In this document: positions 1-9,600 of the stretch, piece after piece
Layout: every line of letters begins with the position of its first letter
Position numbering within the stretch: the stretch's first letter is position 1
Assembly (NCBI GenBank): GCA_024405585.1
Contig: JAKSOM010000015.1
Span: 1-12,647, forward strand
DNA: 12,647 bases
DNA from: Acidaminococcaceae bacterium
Lineage (GTDB): Bacteria > Bacillota > Negativicutes > Acidaminococcales > Acidaminococcaceae
Direction: 5' to 3'
Translations under genes and position numbers: made by a program
The notes under the pieces: model-generated
Database searches by the model: none
Told to the model about the DNA's origin: nothing
The model's input: only the letters and a program-made list of their open reading frames with translations

Positions 1-40
1 AGAGAGAATTGATGAAAAAGAATACAACTGTTATTATAAA
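1..40 (-). pseudogene. Out-of-frame continuation of the M50 protease
   Basis: From 40 down to the left edge, the frame shifted by one base from the protease encodes FIITVVFFFINSL without a stop. This is a credible membrane segment; the INSL end matches the position where relatives have an INxxLAxFNLLP segment. The stop in the original frame falls right after a TTT run (38-40); adding one T would restore the frame as MDFIITVV. The rest lies outside the window. Confidence 0.5.
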
Positions 41-423
41 TCCATCATTGCCACTTCTTTAGCATACATAACAACTTCTTTGGCCTCTGTGTTTGCATTA
101 ATAACCCCCAAAAAAGCCGCCAAAAAGCACAGAAAGAGATTAGCGGCTGGTCCTGCCAAACTAACCTTAATAATACCGGCCCGCCTGTCACGAAAATTAT
201 TGGAATTGACCGGAACCGGCTTCGCCCAACCGAACCCCGCCAAAATCAACATCAAGGCACCAAAAGGATCCAGATGCACCATGGGGTTCATACTCATCCG
301 ACCGCTGAAACGAGCCGTAGGATCTCCCATACTGTCCGCAGCCAGGGCATGGGCATATTCATGGATGGTAATGGCGAAAAGCAGTGCCGGCACCCTAAAA
401 ATCATGGAAGATATATCGAGCAT
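34..423 (-). CDS. Site-2 protease family (M50) zinc metalloprotease, truncated by probable frameshift
   Basis: This 129-residue product (ATG at 423, TAA at 34-36) is the N-terminal part of an intramembrane zinc protease; relatives in Firmicutes are about 200-220 residues. Seen: a first membrane segment carrying the zinc-binding HEYAH (residues 21-25), the NPMVHLDPFG region (46-55), FGWAKPVPVN (64-73) and LAGPAAN (89-95) leading into a second membrane segment. Missing: the later membrane segments and the NLxPxPPLDG motif with the third zinc ligand, so the product as written should not be active. The frame one base back reads a membrane-like FIITVVFFFINSL up to the window edge, which fits the next expected segment, so a one-base loss near 38-40 is likely. 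It has its own promoter and RBS. Family members cleave membrane proteins or cut within the membrane; the substrate here is unknown. It may be a pseudogene or an assembly error. Confidence 0.8.
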   Translation of the reverse strand: MLDISSMIFRVPALLFAITIHEYAHALAADSMGDPTARFSGRMSMNPMVHLDPFGALMLILAGFGWAKPVPVNSNNFRDRRAGIIKVSLAGPAANLFLCFLAAFLGVINANTEAKEVVMYAKEVAMMDL

Positions 424-428
424 ACTCA

Positions 429-434
429 CTCCTT
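429..434 (-). promoter_or_regulatory. Ribosome binding site AAGGAG of the M50 gene
   Basis: A strong AAGGAG lies 5 bases before the ATG at 421-423. The alternative GTG start at 427-429 begins on the last base of this RBS and so cannot use it, which settles the start at 423. Confidence 0.8.
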
Positions 435-450
435 AGTTACAGTAACTGAG
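432..450 (-). promoter_or_regulatory. Imperfect palindrome overlapping the protease RBS
   Basis: The plus strand reads CTTAGTTACAGTAACTGAG, two 9-base arms around a central A with one mismatch (434/448); the inner 6+6 bases (435-440, 442-447) are perfect. It lies in the 5' leader, downstream of the inferred start of transcription, and its edge overlaps the AAGGAG ribosome binding site (429-434). It may be a repressor operator or an RNA hairpin limiting RBS access. Both readings are inference. Confidence 0.45.
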
Positions 451-472
451 TCACATACAAAAGTGATTGTGT

Positions 473-501
473 ATTATAACACATAAAATAAACTATTACA
501 A
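473..501 (-). promoter_or_regulatory. Sigma-A-type promoter with extended -10 for the M50 protease gene
   Basis: On the minus strand the -10 is the consensus TATAAT (473-478) preceded by TG at the extended -10 position (TGTTATAAT). A -35 TTGTAA (496-501, four of six consensus bases) lies 17 bases upstream. Transcription should begin near 466, leaving a leader of about 43 bases before the ATG at 423. This gives the protease gene its own transcription start, independent of the adhesin. Confidence 0.75.
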
Positions 502-509
502 ATGCAAAA

Positions 510-564
510 TCGACTTGTACAGATCACCAACTTGAGATAGTCCCCGTCAAGTCGAAGATTTGAC
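510..564 (-). repeat. Overlapping inverted repeats between adhesin and protease genes
   Basis: Three competing stems share the segment 547-554. Stem 1 pairs 546-553 with 557-564 around a GAA (plus strand) triloop, with one position a G-T wobble on the plus strand and A-C on the minus. Stem 2 pairs 510-517 (TCGACTTG) with 548-555 (CAAGTCGA), 8 bp perfect, 30-base loop. Stem 3 pairs 530-535 with 547-552, 6 bp perfect. They lie upstream of the protease promoter, so they belong to the adhesin 3' end or to an intergenic repeat. No function is assigned. Confidence 0.45.
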
Positions 565-565
565 T

Positions 566-598
566 AAACAACGCCGTCCGTAACGAACAGCGTTGTTT
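566..598 (-). terminator. Probable terminator hairpin of the adhesin gene
   Basis: A 9-bp perfect stem (AAACAACGC at 566-574 with GCGTTGTTT at 590-598) encloses a 15-base loop. In minus-strand RNA the loop continues as a stem with two G-U pairs (589/575 and 586/578) and a UUA triloop, about 15 bp in all. On the plus strand these two pairs are C-A mismatches, so the structure favours the minus transcript, as expected for the adhesin. The U-tract after the minus-strand stem is weak (part of GUUGUUUAG). The plus strand has a better T-run (596-601), so it may work in both directions. It begins 21 bases after the stop codon. Confidence 0.6.
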
Positions 599-618
599 TT
601 TACATCAATATCTTTTGG

Positions 619-3600
619 TCAGAATTCAAATTCGTCCTTTTTCAAATCCGACGGTTCGTTGACAACCACATCCGGGATGGTGATAGTGTTATAACGAGTG
701 AAAAATTGAATATTGGTATTGAAAACCGCATCAAAGACATTGTTTATTCTGATGGAACCCAAATTCTGCATTAAACTTTCCATACTGTAACGTTGCCCAT
801 ATACGTCGTAATTACGGGATTTTTTTAAAAGGTACGCATTGCAAGTTTCCGTCTCCGGTGTCAATTTCTCGTAACTTACCTTTCCACCTTTTCCGTGACT
901 GCCACCCGTACCGAAACCGCCCACTTCGAACTGATGAGGGTCTGTAGCCAGTTTTCTGGTTTCTTCCTGCTTTCTGGCCGCATCATAGCCGAACAAAACA
1001 GGACTCAAATCAATCTTTGAAGATGAATTATCCCCTCCGGAAAAGTAAATGCTCCTTGCTTCTTTGTCATAATCATGAACTTTGCCAAAGATATCCGTCT
1101 TGGTTCCCATGACATAGAACTCCGCCCTATCTCCAATATTGAGATTATCAATGACTAACGGCCCTTCCGTATCAATCGTCACCGTAGCCGCACTGAGCTG
1201 ACTGAAGTGCAAGGGCTTGTCGCTGCCCTTGTGGTAAGTAATGATAAAATTACCGGTAGAAGATTTACTTTGACACGCCCCATAAATAAACAGGTTGACG
1301 TTTTCACCCATCTTAATATCATTAAAGTTAACGTTCCAGTTGTTGCCGGCCAAAATGAGATTGTTGGTAACATCAATATCACCAAAGCTGATGTCAACTT
1401 GATCCGCCTCAGAGTAGAGTGCAACATCATTACCTTTAATCTTACCCTCAATATCAATCTTACCACTATGGGTTCCCACTACTGCCATCTTACCAGCAAT
1501 GATATTCTGTACCGTAATATTGCCGTCATAGGATGACAAATCCACATCGCCATTCGTCCCAATTGCCCCGTTTATTGTAATGTTGCCCGCACTTTGTCCT
1601 GCAGAATATTGGGGATAAACATCGGACTCGGGAATATTCCTGAAAGGATTGTATTTTTCATTTTCATCACTAATCCAAGCCCTGCTATCAGCAGTGCCGC
1701 CCTTGGTATAAAGCCGGACAAATCCCTTGGCATTAACCGGACCGGTAACATCAATATCACCGCTATTACTTTGAATCTCAATGCCGCCTTCTGCAGTTCT
1801 GATATCAGTAGCATCAATAATTTTAATATTCTTTTCCGCGTCCAACACAATATCGTTTTTGCTGACAATACCACTGCTCATATTGTCAAGATCATTGATA
1901 GTAAGATTTCCGCAGGAAACAATGGTAACTTTGCCATTGGCGGCAGATATATGATTTGAAATGGTCAGATCACGAAATTTCTCATCCACCCCACGGCTAA
2001 TGAATGTCACATTACCACTATCGGAAATCACTTCACCGCTCTGCTCCCCGGCACCAAATTCCAAGGTCAAATCACCTTTAGCATACATGCCCTTATCGCT
2101 GTAAACATAACCCTTTGGCGCCCTTAAACTCATATCCCCGTCCGCTACAAAACTATGTGCATCCGGGACATGTTTGTATTCCTCATCCACGCTGTAGATA
2201 ACAACATTTCCATTGTTTGAACGCAGGGAAATATCACCGTTGACAGCCGATCCGCCTTCACCGATAAGGGCCATCATATCACCAAAAGATACTACGGATT
2301 GATTTGCCGTAATTCTAACATTGCCGTCGGTCGTCAAAATATCACCTTCCCTGTCATTCAGGAAGGAATAGGTAATACCGGCATAAAGTTCCTTCGGCAA
2401 AGGTATGATGTCCTCCAATTCCGGCAACGCATCCGTCTTCACACTTCCATTGGCAACAATTACAATGTCACCATTATTGGCTTTCAAAATACCTTTATTC
2501 ACCACCAGACCTTCCAGTTGACTGCCATCCACCAACTTGCCGTGGGAAATCAGGGTGATGGTGCCGTTCAGGGTTTCCAAACCCCGTTGCACAGATTCCC
2601 CTACATAACCGGAATCACCGGCAGGCAAATTGTAAATGTCCTGATAACTTTCAATAGTAATATTCTTTCCAGATACCAGGGTCTTGGTATTTTCCACTAT
2701 GCCATAGGGAGCCAAAAGGGAAATACTGCCGCTGGAAGCAATCACCGATTCCCCTTCCGTGCGGAAGTCGTCATCGTTGTAAATGTCTCCACCGTACATT
2801 GTCTTCAAGGTAACATCACCATTAGTAACATAAATATCACCGGTATTGTATACACCTTTGAACTCCACCTCATTTACTGTGCTGGTCTTCAGATGGGAAG
2901 CAATCTGCTCCTCAGTCATGCCGGCATAGTCCAACCCGTTCCTATCCATGGCATCCGCATCCAAAGCAACCTCACCTTTACCGACAACATAGATATCTCC
3001 GGAGTTGAACAAATTGCCCGTGGCCTGCAAAGTCACATTACAACTAGCGGCTCCGGTAGTATCGCTATTGAGAACGTAAATGCTGCCATTGTTGACCAAG
3101 TCCTCAGTGCTGTCCATAAAAACTGCACCATCAATGGAATAAACATCTCCCTCATTCTCGGTATGCCCTTGAGAATCAAGATGCACATGACCTTTAGAAC
3201 CGCCGTCAGCGGTACCCTTTTGTGCCACAATGGAACCGGAATTGTGTACTGTCCCGTCCGACTTAAATTCGGTTGCCGGCTTATATCCGTGGGCTGTCAA
3301 AATATTTTCCAGCAAAAACTTAAAGTCGGAGTCCACCAAACCATCCGCATTAAAGGCCTCAAAATCATCCAGCACCACATCGCCCCCACTGGTGCCATAA
3401 ACACCGGCTGCAATCTTAGCATTGTTTTCCAGTCCATCACCGGCACACATTACCACATCTTTATCGGCAGTAATAAACCTGTCGAGTGCAGTATTACTGA
3501 TTTTGCCTCCCGCTAAAAGGCCAATGCTCTGTCCGTTGGAATCAATATTTCCACTATTGTCCAGTGCACCTGCCCCTGTGATAATTATGTAGCCATTGTC

Positions 3601-6600
3601 GGCACTTACAGCATTCGTATTCAACAAATTTCCACCTGCTCCGACAAAAACATATATATTCTCTTTGTTTTGCACATTTTCCACAGAAATGCTGCCCTTA
3701 TTGATAAGATATCCATGAGCCACCACATCAACAATTCCTTCAGCGGAGTAAATCTGCGTTCCCTCAGCGTTGATCAAATTGCCCCTACTATTGAGCAAAA
3801 CATCACCCTTAGCCAGCACATCATTGCTGGTCAGTGTTTGGGGAGTTGTTGTAAAGGTGTTATTCCCCTCACCGAAAGTCACTTCCACCCTGCCGTTAAG
3901 CATTTTTTCTCCACTATGAACCTTCACGGTAGCATCCGTATTCCCCGGTTGCAAGCCACTAACGGAGTAATTCTTAAAAATGACGTTGTTAGTGGCACTC
4001 AAATCCGCATTATCAACCCAAATCTTGCCCGTACCGCCCAAATCAATGTCCCGATCGGCTTTGACGGTCAAATTAACCGCCTTCACTTCTCCGGTTAGAG
4101 CGGCAGTATCCGAACTGTGGTTGGTGATGTCGGCATAACTGTGTCCATCCCCGGTTACTACAGAAAGCACACCGGCCGTCAGCACGGGAACAACCCCCGT
4201 CTGCAAAATCACATCCTTTCCGGTAATTTTGCTGCTCAGCCCAACTCCCAGAGCGTCTGACAAAACAACCTTGGCCGCCGTAACATCACTATCAAACTGC
4301 AAATTACCCGCACTATAAACATCAAATTCGGAATCATTCAAACCAAAATCAAAACTGCTTTCCTTAAGGTCCAACTTGCCGTTGACAGTAATGCGGACCT
4401 TGTTGCCCTTCGTTTCCAATTTGCTGATAGACAATTTGCCTTGAGCAGGAACCTGATATTGGTTGTCCAGTTTTTCCGGCAAAGCCATAGCCGTGCTCAC
4501 GCCTTCCACCACAACTTCATCCTTAGCCGTAAGAGAAATACCGGCTGTGGAAGTATCGTCAACATTCTTGAAACGGACTGTCTTCTTGTCATCATCCCAA
4601 TCACCGATGGACCCGTTCGCATCCAGGGTAATATTCTTTCCATTACCGCTGCGGATGTTACCCTGCACATCCTGCCCGTCCACATAGACACCATAAATAT
4701 TGCCGTCGGAAGTCAGGCAAATATTTCCGCCAATATCCCCATATTCTTCTCTGCCTGCCACAGCACACAACATATTCAAATCACCAAAAGTCCGCAGGTA
4801 AATATCCCCGGTAGCCAGCAATTGCACATTGCCGGCCGCCTGAACTGTAAACAAGTTATCCGCATTCCCGATGGAGAAACCTTTATCAGTGATAATTTCA
4901 TCACCAGTGCTCAGGAACAAATTTCCCTTAGTGATAACAACCGGTTGCTGAGGTTTGGCAACATTGATAAGATTTGCCAAACTTATCAGCCGCACGGGAC
5001 CCTCGGCCTTCACCATCTCAAAGGCAAGATCCAAATCTTGACCGGAGCGTCCGTCCTGGAACTTTCTCCCTTCTATAAATACGGAGCCGTTGGCATAATT
5101 ATCCGATGCGTCATAACCGGTCACAACAATTTTGCCGCCGGCCCCTGCACTCTGCTGCAGGCCCAGGCCCACCCTGGTCACCAACGTGAACTCCTTCCTG
5201 TCGTTATTGTAAGTTGCCGAACCTTTGTCCGCCCAGCTGAGGGCACGAATTTTGTCAATATTTTTAAATGTCCCATCACTGTTCTTTTCGTAGAGGTCCA
5301 AAGAAGAAATAATCTGAACATTATCCTCCAAAATACCCACGTTATCACGTACTTTCAAATTGATATTCCTGCCATAAAGGTTGGGATCCTTGGGTGTAGC
5401 CGTATAACCGGCTTCCGGGTTAATAATGCTGTTCTCCATTGCATAAAGCATTTGCTCCCCGTTCCAAACCTGATATTTCTCTGGCAATAACGCCAATTGC
5501 TTATTGATTTCCGCTTTTCTTTCCTCAGAAGCACCGGTGAAATTACGTTCAGCCGTCAAATCTGCAACCTTCTTGCTATATTCACCTTGATAATTGGTCC
5601 AATAACCGGACCACTTGCTTTCAAATTCCGCCTTCAGTTTCTTGGCCGCATCCTTTTCCGCCGGAGTACCTTTACCGTTGATTATGCTGTCAAGGGACGC
5701 AATTACATCCCTGTGGGAAGTTTCCTGTTTCGTCTTGTCAGCCGCCAAATTTTGCAGTTCAACATCAATCTCAGCAATTCTATCCTTAGTCGTTGCAACA
5801 GCATCCCGTTCACTGATGAGCAAATCCCGCTCCCGCTGAATCGCCTCATCCTTCATGGCAATCTGCTTTTTTGCCAAATCGCTTCCGTCATCAATAAGAC
5901 CCAATGCAGCCCATTCGGAAAGCAAATCTTGCTTATATCCCGGCCTGTCATCCTGCCCGAAAATACTTTGAGCATCCAGAATACCCCCATCCGGAACCTC
6001 AATGAACAAATCACCGCTCTTGGATGCAATCCTGCCGGCACGTAAACTGCCTGCGGTCTGGCAAAGGTAAATATCACCCCGGGCATCCACGTTCACACTG
6101 GCACTCATACTGTTGTTGCTGTCAGCCACCTGACCGCCCCTAATGTTGAGATATTTGTCAGCAGCACCAATATTGCCCTCTGAAGAAACTATGTTGATTC
6201 TGCCTGCCACCACCATGGATTCGTTATCGTTATGTTTGGCACTATCTGCTCGTAGCACATCCCCTTGGGTTATCAACTGGGCAAAAGCCACAGAGGCATT
6301 ATTGCCATCCTTACCACCGAAAGCCCCCACATTAACTGTCCCCGCCGACAGATAGTTTTTATTTACATTAACTGACACCTTACTGCCTGCCAAAATTGAC
6401 CAGGCATCTAAATTAACAGCATCGGCTACCCTGACCTGTACTCCGCTTATATCCCCTACGGCGGACAAATCCACATTCCGGGCATAAATTTCACCGCCAA
6501 GCCGTTCAATACCGCCCTTGCTGGTAATATTCACATTGCCATTTTCCATCAGAACACCACCGGCTTCATAAAGTTTTGTATTGCCAATATCACCGTAAAG

Positions 6601-9600
6601 TTTTACCGTCTTATTCTGACCCTCGTTGGTAATATTTACAAAACTTTGCTTGGCATTCTGCTGACCGATGAACAGAATCTGAACAGGCAAATCTGCACGC
6701 ATCTTGACCTGATTTGTAAAGGAATAACCGTTTTTCTCTTCCCAGGTATACTCCTGCCATTTATGACAGCCATATAACCCTGTAGTATAGGACCTGCCTG
6801 GCTTGGGCTGTGATTTTACGCTGGTACCGCTATTATAGGTTCTTGTAACCTGCAAACTGTTCTGGTCCTTGAAAAAACTATCCTCAACAATAAAGCTGCC
6901 ATCCGTACGTGGCTTCCATGCTGGCGGCTGCACACCAATCAAACGGGTGTCCGGATCCGTAGATTTCAAAACATCCGGACCGTATTTTTTATAATCGTTC
7001 CAGCCCCACCAGGTTGCCCTCTTGGTAGTCAAATAGGTCTTAACTTCGCTGTAGTCATCACCACTGACCCATTCGTATTTCAGATTCTCTTTCGGATAAT
7101 ACTTATAAACCCCGGTAGAAGCGTTGTACTTCACCTGATCGGTATTAAAGTCGACAACCCCATCGAAGGCCTTAGCGGTAATACCGTCCCTGGCAATCTC
7201 AACAGATTTCTCCAGGCCGGCATCCACAATGGTCACTTTGCCCTGCCTTTCCCCCACCAGCAAATCATTAAGGGCTAAACTATGGTTGTAAGTGTTTTTT
7301 ACATCAATAGTGCTGACCCCGTCCATACAAATAATCTTGCCGTTGCCGGTGGAAGCAATACGCCCCGCCAGAAAAATGTTCCCGCCCTCAGCATTCACAC
7401 TGGGCACCACCACCGTATCTTCATCCGGGTTATAGTAGGCCGCCACCTCGTAACGGTAAGAACCGCTGGCGGCATCATAGACCGCACCACCTTTGCGAAC
7501 GAGGAATTGTTCATTGTTCAAAACTTCAGCATCCGTCAAGGGCTTGCCCCCACCGGACAAATGACTGGCCTTAATCAGATTGATACGATCTTCGTCCGCA
7601 TCTGTCAGATTCAGCTGGTATTTGGCGTAACCGCTTTGGACAATACCGTTGATATTGATGTCGGCACCCACAAGGGTAATATCAGACCCCATAATGTATC
7701 CGCTTTTCGCAGGGTCGCCGTCATTAGGATTAGCAGCAGGTTTCTCCATAGTGGTACCCATGGGATTTCCCACCCTGTTCACCCAAACAAATTTTTGCGG
7801 TTTATCATAACGATTAACCCATGAGCTCTGAAGATACTCATAGTACGGCTTATGTTGTTGCTGCAATTTTATCAGATCCGTCACAGTCGAATAAGTCGAG
7901 GAAACTTTAACATACGCTCCGTCTATCTTGATATAACCATTGTTAAGCTGGCTTTTATCTTCCTGGGACAAATTGTTGTACCAGGTGGCCAATGCGTCCG
8001 ACATATATCCATTACGCTCCGCAACATCCCAATCTATGATTTCCAGAACCACATTTCCCTCTTTGTAAAGGTGATCCTTACTCTTCAACCAATTCACAGC
8101 ATTATTGACAACCTCCCCATAGATTGCCTCCGGCGAACCGTCAATATTGATGGTCTGGTTCGGGGACAACTGCACCAAACTGCCATGTTCCGCCTTCACA
8201 AGAACCTGGGCCGCCCTGATGCCGGCACCATCAGTACTGGAAATCACAATATTGTTGTGGTCGCTGACAACACTTACACTGCCGTCCAAATTTTCTATCC
8301 CCCCCACCACATAAACATCAGCAGGGCACAAAACTTTGCCGGCTGCCACGTTCTCCGTATCCGCTTCCGTCTCCGTGGTTTCAACATATTTGCCATCAAC
8401 CTTCTTCAGATAAACAACTACGGGATTGCCATTGCCGTCAAGAACAATACTGCCGTCACTGTTACGCCTGTAGTCCGTCAATTTGTAACTACGTTCAGAA
8501 TGGCTCACCCCGCTTCCGCCCCATTTGCCTTCAATCTTAACCTCAGGATGAACGGTTGCCTGTGAACTGCTGACACTAAAATTCCCCGGGTCGGCATAAT
8601 TGGTATTGAGTTCCCTAATTCTTTTCAAATAACCGGTTTCCGGCAAAGTAATCTCGTTAAAATTTACATTGCCGCCGGGATTGACCACGGTAATATTATT
8701 CACCTTCAACATCATACTGCTGTTGTTGGTGATAGATACATCCCGCATTCCCTTGGCTGTTATATTTCCCCCGTTACCTCTCAGCACGCCGGTTTCAATA
8801 TTCACATTACCGCCGCTGACCAGGATGTCCGGGATTACAACACAAAGGTTCTCAGACAATCTTTGTACCCCCGGTTCGGATGATGAGGTTCCTTTGTTAA
8901 CCTGCTGTTCCAGCAAATCCGCCGCAGATTTCAAGGTCTTGTATATCCTGCTGTTGGCTCCGTCCGTACTGTAATCACCCATCAAACCGTAAAGTTTTTG
9001 CAGGGTCTGATTCTCCGTTCCCACAGCAGTCACAAGGATGGGTTTGAGTTGCTCGATACCAATACCGGTCTTTTCCTTGAACTCTTCATTGCCAATACCA
9101 AAACTGATGAATTTTTCATAGTCATCAATAGTGTAGACCGTATAACCCGAAGAAGCAAACATGGCTTTGGTGGCCGCATCCGGCACCACCAGTACAGGAC
9201 TGCCGGTACCGCCGATGGTAATAGTCAGAGAATTGAGTGTACCTGCTGTTATAGCACCCTTCACATCTACAAAATTGTTTCTCATTATGCTGGCAATGGG
9301 TTTCGATGCGGAGGTAGACATAAACTCGCCCTGAAGATTGTTCTTGTACCAACAATAGGAACCCGTCTTGCGGTCGATGGTCTCCCTGCCGTAATTGGCA
9401 TAGATATTCACATTGCCGAATGAATCCACCTTCGCCCCTTCGGCCAGGGTCACCTGATTAGTCTGATTCAGATTACTGGTGATTCTTGAATAAGGAACTG
9501 TAATGATGCCGGATGCAAAAGTTCTGGAACTTTCATCCAAAGACAAAGACCCCATCACCCTCTTCTCGTCCAAATTGGCAAAAATATTCGTATCCCTGCC

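Noticed and set aside
427..429. GTG start for the M50 protease
   Set aside because: It overlaps the last base of the AAGGAG site; the ATG six bases downstream has correct spacing.
80..486. Small plus-strand open frames over the M50 gene
   Set aside because: They are antisense to the well-supported HEYAH-containing protease and have no RBS or domain.
622..1010. Autotransporter beta-barrel at the C-terminus
   Set aside because: There are no alternating amphipathic strands over about 250-300 residues; the terminal Phe alone means nothing.
2299..3516. Open frame of 405 codons on the plus strand
   Set aside because: It lies fully antisense to the adhesin; its residues mirror beta-helix codons, it has no RBS and no recognisable domain. 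Similar shadows occur at 4441-5490, 7852-8565 and 10390-11565.
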